The notes beneath the pieces are model-generated. The model was not told the origin of the DNA and did no database searches. It worked only from the letters and a program-made list of their open reading frames with translations. Of a DNA stretch of 64,000 nt, positions 8,846-18,337 are shown in pieces. The stretch lies in assembly GCA_965202875.1 (NCBI GenBank), contig OZ241870.1:5518001-5582000 (forward strand). Reading direction: 5' to 3'. The stretch is from HK1 sp965202875. GTDB lineage: Bacteria > Pseudomonadota > Gammaproteobacteria > HK1. Position numbers and translations under genes: made by a program. Position 1 is the first letter of the stretch. Every line of letters starts with the position of its first letter.

Positions 8846-9981
8846 GCGCGTATTCGTTCACCGTCGAATCGAGCGACGGCGCGGTGCGGCGCGGGCGGAT
8901 GTCGTTCGCCCGCGGCACGGTGGAGACCCCGGCGTTCATGCCGGTCGGGACCCGTGCCACGGTGAAGGCGATGACCCCCGAGGAGCTTGAGGGCCTCGGC
9001 GCGCGGATCATCGTCGCCAACACCTTCCACCTGATGCTGAGGCCCGGGGCCGAGGCGGTCGAGGCACTCGGCGGCCTGCACCGCTTCATGCACTGGGAGC
9101 GGCCGATCCTCACCGATTCCGGCGGCTTCCAGGTCTTCAGCCTCGGCGCGCGCCGGAAGATCTCGGAGGCAGGCGTGGAGTTCCGCTCCCCGATCGACGG
9201 CTCGAAGGTGTTTCTCGACGCGGAACGGTCGATGGCGGTGCAACGCTCGCTCGGCTCCGACGTCGCGATGGCGTTCGACGACTGCACCGCGTACCCGATG
9301 GACGAGGCGGGGGCCCGCGCCTCCATGGAGCGCACCCTGCGCTGGGCGAAGCGCTCGCGCGCCGCGCACGCCGGAAATCCGGGCGCGCTGTACGGGATCG
9401 TCCAGGGCGGGATGCACGCGGCGCTTCGCGGGCGCAGCGTGGCGGGTCTCGTCGAGATCGGCTTCGACGGCTACGCGATCGGGGGCCTGGCGGTCGGCGA
9501 GCCCTTCGAGGAGCGGCTCCGGATGCTCGACGCCACCGTGCCGCGGCTCCCCGAGGACCGGATCCGCTACCTCATGGGGGTGGGCACCCCCGAGGACGTC
9601 GTCGAAGCGGCCGCGCGCGGCGTCGACCTCTTCGATTGCGTCCTCCCGACCCGCAACGCGCGCAACGGCCACCTCTTCGTGCCCTGGGGCGTGGTCAGGA
9701 TCCGCAACCGGCGCTACCGGGACGACGAGCGGCCGATCGATCCGGCGTGCGCCTGCCCTGCGTGCCGGCATTACTCCCGCGCCTATCTCCACCACCTCGA
9801 CCGGTGCGGCGAGATCCTCGGCGCGAGGCTCGCCACCGTCCACAACCTGCACCACTACCAGCGCCTGATGGCCGACGTCCGCGACGCGATCGCCGACCGG
9901 CGCTTCGACGCATGGCGGCGCGACTTCGCCGGGCGCCGCGTCGCCGGGGAACCTTGTTCCGGGGGACGTATCCCGCAATAA
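8842..9981 (+). CDS. tgt: Queuine/preQ1 tRNA-guanine transglycosylase
   Basis: 379 residues. It exchanges guanine 34 for preQ1 in GUN anticodon tRNAs. It starts at GTG 8842, which overlaps the queA stop (GTGA). Substrate-binding motif ILTDSGGFQVFSL near residue 92; GIVQGGM and AIGGLAVGE; nucleophile region VDLFDCVLPTRNARNG near residue 260; zinc site CACPACRHYSRAYLHHL near residue 305, with the third cysteine in place. All key residues are present. Confidence 0.96.
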   Translation: MSAYSFTVESSDGAVRRGRMSFARGTVETPAFMPVGTRATVKAMTPEELEGLGARIIVANTFHLMLRPGAEAVEALGGLHRFMHWERPILTDSGGFQVFSLGARRKISEAGVEFRSPIDGSKVFLDAERSMAVQRSLGSDVAMAFDDCTAYPMDEAGARASMERTLRWAKRSRAAHAGNPGALYGIVQGGMHAALRGRSVAGLVEIGFDGYAIGGLAVGEPFEERLRMLDATVPRLPEDRIRYLMGVGTPEDVVEAAARGVDLFDCVLPTRNARNGHLFVPWGVVRIRNRRYRDDERPIDPACACPACRHYSRAYLHHLDRCGEILGARLATVHNLHHYQRLMADVRDAIADRRFDAWRRDFAGRRVAGEPCSGGRIPQ

Positions 9982-10018
9982 TCACGGTCCTCCCACGCAG
10001 TCCCCGCGGACAACGCAC

Positions 10019-10354
10019 ATGGATCCAGTCATCGGGTTTCTCATCGCGGACGCGCACGCGCAAGGCGGCGGCCAGGGCGATCCGACGTTCAGCTTCATCA
10101 TGCTCATCGCGCTGTTCGCGGTGTTCTACTTCGTGCTGATCCGCCCGCAGTCGAAGCGGCAGAAGGAGCACAAGGCGATGGTCGCGAGCCTCTCGAGGGG
10201 TGACGAGGTGGTCACCAACGGCGGGCTGCTCGGGAGGATCACCAACGTCGGCGACAACTTCGTGACGCTCGAGGTCGCGAACGGGCTGGAGGTCCGGGTC
10301 CAGCGCATGGCGGTGGCGACCCTGATGCCGAAGGGCACGATCAAATCGGGGTGA
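10019..10354 (+). CDS. yajC: YajC, Sec translocase accessory protein
   Basis: 111 residues with a single membrane segment (FIMLIALFAVFYFVLIRPQ, about residues 26-44) followed by a basic stretch KRQKEHKAM and the conserved cytoplasmic domain GDEVVTNGGLLGRI. It associates with SecDF at the inner membrane. It sits 37 bases after tgt and 40 bases before secD in the usual order. Confidence 0.95.
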   Translation: MDPVIGFLIADAHAQGGGQGDPTFSFIMLIALFAVFYFVLIRPQSKRQKEHKAMVASLSRGDEVVTNGGLLGRITNVGDNFVTLEVANGLEVRVQRMAVATLMPKGTIKSG

Positions 10355-10394
10355 GCGCCAAGCCTTCCGTTCGCCACCGTTCGCGGGTCTCTCG

Positions 10395-12248
10395 ATGATC
10401 AACCAGTATCCGGCGTGGAAGTACGCACTCATCGCGGTGGTCGTCGCCTGCGGCATCGTCTTCGCGCTTCCCAACGTCTTCGGCGAGGACCCCGCGGTGC
10501 AGGTCTCGCCGGCGCGCGGCGTCCCGGCCGACGCGGCGCTGCTCGGCCGGCTCGTGGATCGGCTCGAAGCGGCCGGCATCACCGCGAAGAGGGCCGAGGT
10601 CACCGACCGCATCCTCATCCGCCTCGGATCGGGGGAAGACCAGCTCAGGGCCCGGGAGATCCTCGAAGACACGCTCGACCGCCGGTACGTCGTCGCCCTC
10701 AACCTCGCGCCCGCGACCCCGGGCTGGCTCGCCGGCGTCGGCGCGCTGCCGATGTACCTGGGCCTCGACTTGCGCGGCGGCGTGCACTTCCTGATGGAGG
10801 TGGACCTCGCGGGCGCGGTCCGGCAGGCGGAGCAGCGCTACGCGGGGGATCTCCGGACCCTGCTGAGGGAGGAGAAGCTCCGCCAGCGCGCGATCACGGT
10901 GCGCGCGAACGGGGGGCTGATCGTCCGCTTCAACGACGCCGGGCACCGGGACCGGGCCCATGATCTGGTGCGCCGGGAGATACCCGAGCTCATCGTCGAA
11001 TCGATCGACAACGCCGGGGACCCGGTGCTCGCCGTCCGGATCGGGGAACCGGCGAAGCGGGAGGTCGAACGCTTCGCGGTGCAGCAGAACCTCACCACGC
11101 TGCGCAACCGCGTCAACGAGCTCGGCGTCGCCGAGCCGGTCATCCAGCGCCAGGGCGAGAACCGGATCGTCGTCCAGTTGCCGGGGGTCCAGGACACGGC
11201 GCGGGCGAAGGAGATCCTCGGCGCCACCGCCACCCTGGAGTTCCGCATGGTCCACGGCGAGTCCGCGTCGGCGCTCGCGACCGGGCGCGTCCCGGCGACG
11301 GGAAAGCTCTACCAGGAACGTGACGGTTCCCCGATCCTCCTCCAGCGCAGCGTCATGCTCACCGGGGAGTACATCACGGACGCGGCCTCCGGGATCGACC
11401 AGCAGAGCGGATCGCCGGCGGTCTTCATCACCCTCGACGGCAAGGGCGCGCGGCTCTTCTCGAATCGCACCCGGGACAAGATCGGTCAGGCCATGGCCGT
11501 CGTCTACATCGAGCACAAGTCGTTCACCGAGCTCGTCGGCGGCGTGCGCGAGCGCCGGAAGGAGATCGTGGAGGAGGTGATCAACGTCGCGGTGATCCGC
11601 GACCAGCTTGGAAAGCGGTTCCAGATCACCGGGCTCGACACCACCGAGGAGGCCCGCAACCTCGCCCTGCTGCTGCGCGCGGGCGCGCTCGCCGCGCCGA
11701 TCGAGATCGTGGAGGAGCGCACCGTCGGCCCCAGCCTGGGCCGGGCGAACATCGACCAGGGCTTCCGCTCGGTGGTGATCGGCTTCATCCTCGTACTCGC
11801 CCTGATGGCGGTCTACTACCGGCGCTTCGGGCTCGTCGCCAACCTCGCCCTCACGTTCAACCTGGTGCTGGTCGTCGCCATGCTCTCGCTGCTGCAGGCG
11901 ACCCTCACCCTGCCGGGCATCGCGGGCATCGTGCTGACGGTCGGCATGGCCGTGGACGCCAACGTCCTCATCTTCGAGCGCATCCGCGAGGAGATCCGCA
12001 ACGGCAACACCCCCCAGGCGAGCATCCACGCGGGATACGAGAAGGCGTTCTCGACGATTGCCGACGCGAACATCACCACCCTCATCGCGGCGGTGCTGCT
12101 GTTCGGTTTCGGCACGGGGCCGATCAAGGGGTTCGCGATCACCCTTTCGCTGGGGATCGCAACCTCGATGTTCACCGCGATCATGGGCACCCGCGCCGTC
12201 ATCAACCTGTTCTACGGCGGCCGGCGCGTGAGTGCGCTCTCCATCTGA
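10395..12248 (+). CDS. secD: SecD, protein-export membrane protein
   Basis: 617 residues, a normal SecD length. With SecF it uses the proton gradient to help complete Sec export. One N-terminal membrane helix (WKYALIAVVVACGIVFALP) is followed by a large periplasmic P1 domain beginning with LGLDLRGGVHFLMEV near residue 120. The C-terminal half carries five membrane segments with GFILVLALMAVYYRRFG, GMAVDANVLIFERIREE (the conserved proton-path aspartate and Arg-Glu region) and DANITTLIAAVLLF. An intact member of the operon. Confidence 0.96.
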   Translation: MINQYPAWKYALIAVVVACGIVFALPNVFGEDPAVQVSPARGVPADAALLGRLVDRLEAAGITAKRAEVTDRILIRLGSGEDQLRAREILEDTLDRRYVVALNLAPATPGWLAGVGALPMYLGLDLRGGVHFLMEVDLAGAVRQAEQRYAGDLRTLLREEKLRQRAITVRANGGLIVRFNDAGHRDRAHDLVRREIPELIVESIDNAGDPVLAVRIGEPAKREVERFAVQQNLTTLRNRVNELGVAEPVIQRQGENRIVVQLPGVQDTARAKEILGATATLEFRMVHGESASALATGRVPATGKLYQERDGSPILLQRSVMLTGEYITDAASGIDQQSGSPAVFITLDGKGARLFSNRTRDKIGQAMAVVYIEHKSFTELVGGVRERRKEIVEEVINVAVIRDQLGKRFQITGLDTTEEARNLALLLRAGALAAPIEIVEERTVGPSLGRANIDQGFRSVVIGFILVLALMAVYYRRFGLVANLALTFNLVLVVAMLSLLQATLTLPGIAGIVLTVGMAVDANVLIFERIREEIRNGNTPQASIHAGYEKAFSTIADANITTLIAAVLLFGFGTGPIKGFAITLSLGIATSMFTAIMGTRAVINLFYGGRRVSALSI

Positions 12249-12299
12249 GCATCCGGGGCGGGACGGCCTCCCGTTCACAACCCAGCGACCGATCGAACC

Positions 12300-13235
12300 A
12301 TGGAACTGATCAGGCAGGGACTCGACCTCGACTTCATGAGCCGGCGCCGTGTCGCGCTCATCTGCTCGGCGACGATGCTGGCCGTCTCGGTCCTTTCTCT
12401 CGCGTTCCGGGGCCTGGGGTTCGGGATCGACTTCACCGGCGGCACCCTCGTCGAGGTGGGGTACCCCCAGGCCGTCGAGCTGGAGCCGGTGCGGGCCACG
12501 CTGGACCGCGCGGGTTTCGAGGGCGCGGTCGTGCAGCATTTCGGCACCGCGCGCGACGTGCTGGTCCGGCTCGCCCCGCGCGACGACATGGACAGGGCGG
12601 AGCTCAGCAACCGCGCGTTCGACGCCCTCCGTACCAGGGACACGGCGGTGGAGCTGCGACGAGTCGAGTTCGTCGGGCCGCAGGTCGGCGAAGAGCTGAC
12701 CGAGCAGGGGGGGCTCGCCATGCTCATCGCGCTCGGTGCGATTTTCCTCTACGTGATGTTCCGCTTCGAATGGAAGTTCTCCGCTGGCGCGGTCGCGGCC
12801 CTGTTCCACGACGTGCTGATCACCCTCGGGCTGTTTTCGATCATCGGGCTGGAGTTCGACCTGACGGTGCTCGCCGCGATCCTCGCAGTCATCGGCTATT
12901 CCCTCAACGACACCATCGTCGTGTTCGACCGGATCCGCGAGAACTTCCGCCGGATGCGGCGGGGCACCCCCGAATCGATCATCAACCGCTCACTGAACCA
13001 GACCTTGTCGCGGACGCTGATGACCTCGCTGACCACACTGCTCGTGCTGGTCGCGCTCTTCTTCCTCGGCGGCGAGCTGATCCACGGGTTCGCGACCACC
13101 CTCATCATCGGGGTCGTCATCGGCACGTACTCGTCGATCTACGTCGCGAGCTCGCTGACCCTCCGGCTCGGGGTGCAGAAGGCGGATCTGATGCCGGTGC
13201 AGAAGGAAGGGGCGGAGCTCGACGCGCGGCCTTGA
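12300..13235 (+). CDS. secF: SecF, protein-export membrane protein
   Basis: 311 residues from ATG 12300, 51 bases after secD. The family start region is present (LDFMSRRRVA), then GLGFGIDFTGGTLVEV near residue 42. Six membrane segments follow, with GYSLNDTIVVFDRIREN, the SecF signature, near residue 200 and SRTLMTSLTTLLVLVALFFLGG. It ends QKEGAELDARP. It completes the yajC-secD-secF unit. Confidence 0.96.
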   Translation: MELIRQGLDLDFMSRRRVALICSATMLAVSVLSLAFRGLGFGIDFTGGTLVEVGYPQAVELEPVRATLDRAGFEGAVVQHFGTARDVLVRLAPRDDMDRAELSNRAFDALRTRDTAVELRRVEFVGPQVGEELTEQGGLAMLIALGAIFLYVMFRFEWKFSAGAVAALFHDVLITLGLFSIIGLEFDLTVLAAILAVIGYSLNDTIVVFDRIRENFRRMRRGTPESIINRSLNQTLSRTLMTSLTTLLVLVALFFLGGELIHGFATTLIIGVVIGTYSSIYVASSLTLRLGVQKADLMPVQKEGAELDARP

Positions 13236-13413
13236 TCTCCGGGGTCGTTTCACGTTGCGGCCTCCGGCTTCGATGCTTACGGCGGAGACGGGAGGAACGC
13301 AACGAGAGCCACGAGGCCGTCTGGCGTCGTCGACTGCGGTCGAAACGGAGGCGGAGAATTCGGTGGGTCCGGGAGCCGGCGGGGGTGAACCGCCATTCCC
13401 GGTTCCGCGCCGA

Positions 13414-13443
13414 TGTCCACGCGCGGGGTCGAGCCTGTACAAT
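13414..13443 (+). promoter_or_regulatory. Candidate sigma70-type promoter upstream of mlaC
   Basis: TGTCCA (13414-13419) and TACAAT (13438-13443) are separated by 18 bases. They lie about 70 bases upstream of the mlaC-like ATG, in a 277-base gap after secF. The -35 match is weak and the -10 match is good. Confidence 0.35.
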
Positions 13444-13512
13444 CCGTCCGCCGGTGCGCGGCCGTCATGGTGTCGTAACGGGGGTATTTCCCCGGCCAAC
13501 AGAGGACCCGGA

Positions 13513-14157
13513 ATGTTCATCGCCGTCGATACATGGCACTGCAAGGCGCTCAGGATCGCGGCGGCCGTGATCGCGATCACGTGGCCCGCGGCGGTTCCGG
13601 CGGACGCCGCCGGGCATCCCGCACGGGCCCTGGTGGAGGAAACGACCTCCAACGTCCTCGAAGCGCTGGAGTCGCGGCGCGATGCGTTACGTAGGGACCC
13701 GCAACGCCTGAATGAGTTCGTCGACGAGCTCATTTTCCCGCACTTCGACTTTGAACGCATGTCCCGGCGGGTCGTCGGCGGCAAGCGCTGGCGCAAGATC
13801 AGCTCCGAGCAACGCGAGCGGTTCGTCTCGGAGTTCCGCCTCCTGCTCGTGCGCACCTACGCGGCGGCGCTCAATGAATACCGGGATCAGGCGATCACCT
13901 ATCTCGATCCGAAGGAGGGGAGGAAGGAGAGGGAGATCGTCATCCCGATGCTGATTGAGACCACCGGCGGGGAGGTCCCCGTCTCGTATGCGATGTACCA
14001 CGGCGAGGGAGGCTGGAAGATCTTCGACGTCACGATCGACGGGGTGAGTCTTGCGATGAACTACCGCTCGTCGTTCCGTGCCGAGATCGCGCGTCACGGG
14101 ATTGACGGCCTGACCGATCGCCTCGCGGCGAAGAACAGGGAAACGTCAGGTCAATAA
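13513..14157 (+). CDS. mlaC: MlaC-like periplasmic phospholipid-binding protein
   Basis: 214 residues, Tol/Ttg2D-MlaC family. MlaC shuttles phospholipids between the outer-membrane MlaA complex and the inner-membrane MlaFEDB transporter. A signal peptide covers about residues 1-37 (ALRIAAAVIAITWPAAVPADAAG). The mature part has the family blocks DELIFPHFDFERMSRRVVG, FRLLLVRTYAAALNEYRDQ, VPVSYAMYHGEGGWKIFDV and DGVSLAMNYRSSF. The start at 13513 has AGAGGA just upstream; the longer frame from 13255 has no support. mlaFED and mlaB usually precede or follow it but are absent here, leaving mlaC next to ibaG and murA. Confidence 0.88.
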   Translation: MFIAVDTWHCKALRIAAAVIAITWPAAVPADAAGHPARALVEETTSNVLEALESRRDALRRDPQRLNEFVDELIFPHFDFERMSRRVVGGKRWRKISSEQRERFVSEFRLLLVRTYAAALNEYRDQAITYLDPKEGRKEREIVIPMLIETTGGEVPVSYAMYHGEGGWKIFDVTIDGVSLAMNYRSSFRAEIARHGIDGLTDRLAAKNRETSGQ

Positions 14158-14317
14158 GGACGCAACCGGTCATTCGGCCCATCATGAGCTGTGCTCCGGC
14201 AACGGCATTTCGAGAACGCAACGACCGGAGATGCGGCTCCTCGAGCCGGGGAGGGGCCGCTTGAGGGCTGCGGGTTCGACGGCCCGATCCCCTGTCGGAT
14301 TTGACCGGAACAACCGA

Positions 14318-14560
14318 ATGGAGCCGGATGAAATTCGCAAGCTGATCGAGAGCGGTCTCGATTGTGCCCACGTTGAAGTCACCGGCGACGGCCGGCACTT
14401 CAACGCGCTGGTCGTGAGCGAGGCGTTTGCGGGGAAGCCGATGATCGGCCGGCACCGCCTCGTCTACCGGACCCTCGGCGACCGCTTCGACAACGACACC
14501 CTGCACGCACTCGCGCTACGCACGTACACGCCGGGGCAATGGGAGCAACTCCGCCGCTGA
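14318..14560 (+). CDS. ibaG: BolA/IbaG family protein
   Basis: 80 residues from ATG 14318, preceded at some distance by CCGGA. BolA-type proteins bind glutaredoxin-linked iron-sulfur clusters or DNA; the IbaG branch is typically encoded next to murA, as here. Motifs: IRKLIESGLDCAHVEVTGDG, HFNALVVSEAFAGK, RHRLVYRTLGDR. The upstream extension to 14231 has no family similarity and would double the N-terminus. Confidence 0.9.
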   Translation: MEPDEIRKLIESGLDCAHVEVTGDGRHFNALVVSEAFAGKPMIGRHRLVYRTLGDRFDNDTLHALALRTYTPGQWEQLRR

Positions 14561-14575
14561 TGCCTGAGAGCGGCG

Positions 14576-14791
14576 TGTCCCTCCGGGACAGCGCGTCCCT
14601 TCGGGACACGGGCGTCCCGCCCGCAACGGGCCGAAGGCCCGCGAATGCAAGGCGTGCGCGGAAGGCATGCGCATGGCGGTGCGGGTGGGACGCCCGCGCT
14701 CCCAGAGACGTTTCCGGGTCTGTCGGATCCCTCCCGGTGCGGATCCAAGGCCGGCAGGACGGTACAGCGGGCGGGACGCCCGCGTTCCCGG
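14576..14791. repeat. GC palindrome cluster between ibaG and murA
   Basis: The 346-base gap 14561-14906 has no gene. It holds two small hairpins, GTCCCTCCGGGAC and GTCCCTTCGGGAC (about 14576-14606), an inverted copy of the dispersed element (about 14610-14645), and two direct copies with core GGGACGCCCGCG at 14681-14706 and 14768-14791. The in-frame extension of murA through this repeat is therefore not coding. Confidence 0.75.
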
Positions 14792-14906
14792 AGGGCCGTG
14801 CTTCCAGGTCTTCGCGCTCCGCACGGCCGGGCGCGTGGCGGGCGGATCGGAACCGCGATCGTTTCGCGGCGACGCCCACGGCGCCGATGCGCCCGGCTCG
14901 GGTTTG

Positions 14907-16166
14907 ATGGACAAGCTCATCATCGGCGGCGGCGTTCCGCTCGAAGGCGAGGTCCGCATCTCCGGTGCGAAGAACGCGGCATTGCCGATCCTCGCCGCGA
15001 CCTTGCTCTCGGACGGTCCGGTCAAGGTTGGAAACATTCCCCATCTGCACGACATCACCACCACCATGGAGCTGCTCGGCGGCATGGGCATCGAGCTCGT
15101 GGTCGACGAGCGCATGAACATCGAGGTCGACTGTGCGACGATTCGCGAGCTGTTCGCTCCGTACGATCTGGTCAAGTCGATGCGGGCGTCGATCCTGGTC
15201 CTCGGTCCCATGCTGGCGCGCTTCGGCAAGGCGGTGGTCTCTCTTCCCGGCGGCTGCGCCATCGGATCGCGTCCCGTCAACCTCCACATCGAAGGGCTGA
15301 CGAAGATGGGCGCGGACATCCGTGTCGAGGGCGGTTACATCCACGCGGAAGCGCGCCGGCTCAGGGCGGCGCATCTGGTCATGGATCTCGTGACCGTCAC
15401 CGGCACCGAGAACCTGATGATGGCGGCGACCCTGGCCACGGGAACCACCTTCATCGAAAACGCGGCGCGGGAGCCCGAGGTGGTGGACCTCGCGAACTGC
15501 CTGAATGCGATGGGGGCGAAGATCCACGGCGCGGGCAGCGACACGATCATCGTCGAGGGCGTCCAGAGGTTGAACGGGACGCACTACGACATCCTTCCCG
15601 ATCGCATCGAGAGCGGGACCTATCTTGCCGCGGGCGCGATCACCGGCGGACACGTCAGGATCAAGGACACCCGCCCGCACATGCTCGAAGCGGTCATCGA
15701 GAAACTGCGCGAGACGGGCGCAGACGTGACGATCGGGGACCGGTGGGTCGAACTCGACATGTGCGGGCGCCGCCCCCGTGCGGTCAACATCCGCACGTCT
15801 CCCTACCCGGCGTTTCCGACCGACATGCAGGCCCAGTTCACCGTGCTCAACGTCATCGCGGAAGGCGCCGCGACGATCTCCGAGACGGTGTTCGAGAACC
15901 GCTTCATGCACGTCCACGAGCTCCTGCGCATGGGGGCGGACATCCAGCTCGCGGGCAACACCGCGGTCACCCGGGGCGTCGAACGGCTCACCGCCGCGCC
16001 GGTCATGGCCACCGATCTGCGGGCGTCCGCGAGCCTGGTGCTCGCCGGGCTGGTGGCGGACGGCGACACCACCGTTGACCGGATCTACCACATCGACCGC
16101 GGCTACGAGAGCATCGAGGAGAAGCTCGCCAATCTCGGCGCACGTATCCGGCGGGTTCCCGGATGA
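14907..16166 (+). CDS. murA: UDP-N-acetylglucosamine 1-carboxyvinyltransferase
   Basis: 419 residues, the standard length. It transfers enolpyruvate from PEP to UDP-GlcNAc, the first committed peptidoglycan step. The ATG at 14907 gives MDKLIIGGGVPLEGEV. The Lys of SGAKNAALPI (about residue 22) and the catalytic cysteine in LPGGCAIGSRPVNLH (near residue 116) are both present, so this is the fosfomycin-sensitive cysteine form. PTDMQAQF and ENRFMHVHELLRMGA are conserved. hisG begins 28 bases downstream, as in many beta- and gammaproteobacteria. Confidence 0.97.
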   Translation: MDKLIIGGGVPLEGEVRISGAKNAALPILAATLLSDGPVKVGNIPHLHDITTTMELLGGMGIELVVDERMNIEVDCATIRELFAPYDLVKSMRASILVLGPMLARFGKAVVSLPGGCAIGSRPVNLHIEGLTKMGADIRVEGGYIHAEARRLRAAHLVMDLVTVTGTENLMMAATLATGTTFIENAAREPEVVDLANCLNAMGAKIHGAGSDTIIVEGVQRLNGTHYDILPDRIESGTYLAAGAITGGHVRIKDTRPHMLEAVIEKLRETGADVTIGDRWVELDMCGRRPRAVNIRTSPYPAFPTDMQAQFTVLNVIAEGAATISETVFENRFMHVHELLRMGADIQLAGNTAVTRGVERLTAAPVMATDLRASASLVLAGLVADGDTTVDRIYHIDRGYESIEEKLANLGARIRRVPG

Positions 16167-16194
16167 GCGGTGCTCCCGCGGCGACCGGTGCCCC

Positions 16195-16836
16195 ATGCTG
16201 ACGATTGCGCTGTCGAAGGGACGGATCTGCGGCGAGGCGGTTCCGTTGCTCGCGCGGGCCGGCATCGATCTTGACGAGGATCCGGCCGAGAGCCGCCGGC
16301 TCTCCATCGCGACGTCGATCGAAGGCGTCCGCGTCCTCGTGCTGCGCGCGCAAGACGTCCCGACGTTCGTCGAGCACGGCGCGGCCGACCTCGGCGTGGC
16401 CGGTAAGGACGTCCTGCTGGAGCACCCCGGCGGCGGGCTCTACGAGCCGCTCGATCTGGGCATCGCCCGCTGCCGCCTCGTCCTCGCGGGACACCCGGAC
16501 GAGGGGCCGGTGCGGGCATCCTCGAAGGTTGCGACGAAGTACGTGCGGACGGCACGGCGCTTCTTCGCGGGCAAGAGCATGCAGCCCGAGATTATCCGCC
16601 TCTACGGATCGATGGAGATCGCCCCCGCCGCCGGTCTTGCCGACTGCATCGTCGATCTCGTCGATACCGGCGCGACCCTGGCTGCGAACGGACTCGTGGA
16701 GCGCGAGGAGATCGCCCCGATCAGCGCGCGGCTGATCGTGAACAAGGCCGCGATGAAGCTCTCGCACCGGAAGGTGTCTTCGCTGGTCCGGCGTATCGGC
16801 CTGGCCGCCGCGGGCGAAGCGGGGGAGGGTGCGTGA
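16195..16836 (+). CDS. hisG: ATP phosphoribosyltransferase, short form
   Basis: 213 residues, the short HisG form without the C-terminal regulatory domain; such enzymes work in a complex with HisZ, which is not in this window. First step of histidine synthesis. Motifs: LTIALSKGRI at the start, ADLGVAGKDVL near residue 63, and the PRPP-binding region DCIVDLVDTGATLAANGL near residue 155. The TGA overlaps the GTG of hisD. Confidence 0.96.
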   Translation: MLTIALSKGRICGEAVPLLARAGIDLDEDPAESRRLSIATSIEGVRVLVLRAQDVPTFVEHGAADLGVAGKDVLLEHPGGGLYEPLDLGIARCRLVLAGHPDEGPVRASSKVATKYVRTARRFFAGKSMQPEIIRLYGSMEIAPAAGLADCIVDLVDTGATLAANGLVEREEIAPISARLIVNKAAMKLSHRKVSSLVRRIGLAAAGEAGEGA

Positions 16837-18155
16837 ACGCCAAACCCGCCGTCGCCCGGCTGTGCTCGGTGCGGAGCGATTTCTCGGAGCGTTTCGACAC
16901 CCTGCTCGCGACCGCCGCCGAGAGCGATCCCGCCGTCGAGGCGACGGTGCGCGAGATCATCGCCGCCGTGCGCCGCGGCGGCGCTCCGCCGGTGCTGGAG
17001 TACACGCGCCGCTTCGACGGGGTCGAGGCGGATACGTTATCCGATCTCCGAATCCCGGATGGCGCGTTCGACGCGGCGTGGAAGGCGGTCGGCGCCGGAG
17101 AGCGCGCGGCGCTGACCGAAGCGGCGGCGCGCATCCGCGACTATCACGAGCGGCAACGGCAGGATTCGTGGCAGTACGTGGACAAGGACGGATCGGTGCT
17201 CGGGCAGAAGGTCACGCCGCTCGATCGGGTCGGGGTCTACGTGCCCGGCGGCAAGGCGAGCTATCCCTCCTCGGTGCTGATGAACGCAATCCCGGCGCAG
17301 GTGGCCGGAGTCGCGGAGATCGTCATGGCGGTGCCCGCCCCGTCGGGGACGCTCAACCCGCTGGTGCTTGCCGCCGCGAAAGCGGCCGGTATTGGCGAGG
17401 CGTGGACCATCGGCGGCGCGCAGGCGATCGCGGCGCTCGCTTTCGGAGCCGGGGAGGTGCGGGCGGTGGACAAGATCGTCGGGCCGGGGAACCGATACGT
17501 GGCCGCCGCCAAGCGGCTCGTGTTCGGGGCCGTGGGCATCGACATGATCGCCGGGCCTTCCGAGATCGTCATCGTCTGCGACGGGAACACCCCGGTGGAA
17601 TGGATCGCGATGGACCTGCTCTCGCAGGCCGAGCACGACGAGGAGGCCCGGGCGATCCTGATCTCTCCGGACGCCGCGTTCCTGGATCGGGTGGAGGCGG
17701 CGATCGCATCGGCCCTTCCCTCGCTCGAACGCGCCGGGGTCATCGCGTGCTCCCTCGCCGCCCACGGCGCGCTGATCGATGTCCGGGATCTCGAAGAGGC
17801 GCTTGCGCTGGCCAACCGCCTCGCGCCCGAGCACCTGGAACTATCGGTCGCCGACGCGGAGCGATGGGTTGATCGGGTCCGCCATGCAGGGGCGGTTTTC
17901 CTCGGCCCCCATACCCCCGAGGCGTTCGGCGACTACTGCGCCGGCCCGAACCACGTCCTGCCCACCGCGCGGACGGCGCGCTTTTCTTCGCCGCTCGGGG
18001 TCTACGATTTCCAGAAGCGCACGAGCCTGATCGGCTGCTCATCGCGCGGGGCCCGGCGCCTGGCGGGAATCGCATCGACGCTCGCGCGCGGCGAGTCCCT
18101 GACCGCCCACGCGCGCTCGGCCGAGCTCCGGCGCCAAAGCAGCGCCGGTGCCTGA
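16833..18155 (+). CDS. hisD: Histidinol dehydrogenase
   Basis: 440 residues, GTG start overlapping hisG by four bases. It performs the last two oxidations to histidine with NAD and zinc. Conserved regions: DRVGVYVPGGKASYPSSVLM, TIGGAQAIAALAFG, KIVGPGNRYVAAAKRLVFG, IDMIAGPSEIVIV, LLSQAEHDEEA with the catalytic Glu/His region, and FLGPHTPEAFGDYCAGPNHV. No hisC follows; after 180 bases the next gene is on the other strand. The gap 18156-18337 holds a copy of the second dispersed repeat family. Confidence 0.97.
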   Translation: MNAKPAVARLCSVRSDFSERFDTLLATAAESDPAVEATVREIIAAVRRGGAPPVLEYTRRFDGVEADTLSDLRIPDGAFDAAWKAVGAGERAALTEAAARIRDYHERQRQDSWQYVDKDGSVLGQKVTPLDRVGVYVPGGKASYPSSVLMNAIPAQVAGVAEIVMAVPAPSGTLNPLVLAAAKAAGIGEAWTIGGAQAIAALAFGAGEVRAVDKIVGPGNRYVAAAKRLVFGAVGIDMIAGPSEIVIVCDGNTPVEWIAMDLLSQAEHDEEARAILISPDAAFLDRVEAAIASALPSLERAGVIACSLAAHGALIDVRDLEEALALANRLAPEHLELSVADAERWVDRVRHAGAVFLGPHTPEAFGDYCAGPNHVLPTARTARFSSPLGVYDFQKRTSLIGCSSRGARRLAGIASTLARGESLTAHARSAELRRQSSAGA

Positions 18156-18337
18156 GTTGCCCGGCAAACCGCTCGTACCGTCGCTGAGCCCCGGGGAGCG
18201 GGTCTCGGGGTGGTCAGGCCGTCGAATTCTCTTTGGCGGGGACGGCGAGACGTTGTTTCCAGGGGAGGGGGCAGAATCCGGCGGGCGAGGAGCGGCCGCG
18301 GACGATACGGCGCACAACGGGCTTGGCCCCTTCCGCC

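Noticed and set aside
10341..12809. 822-codon minus-strand frame
   Set aside because: Antisense to secD and secF; His/Arg/Glu-rich shadow composition.
14667..14906. 80-codon N-terminal extension of murA
   Set aside because: It translates the dispersed GC palindromes and lacks family similarity.
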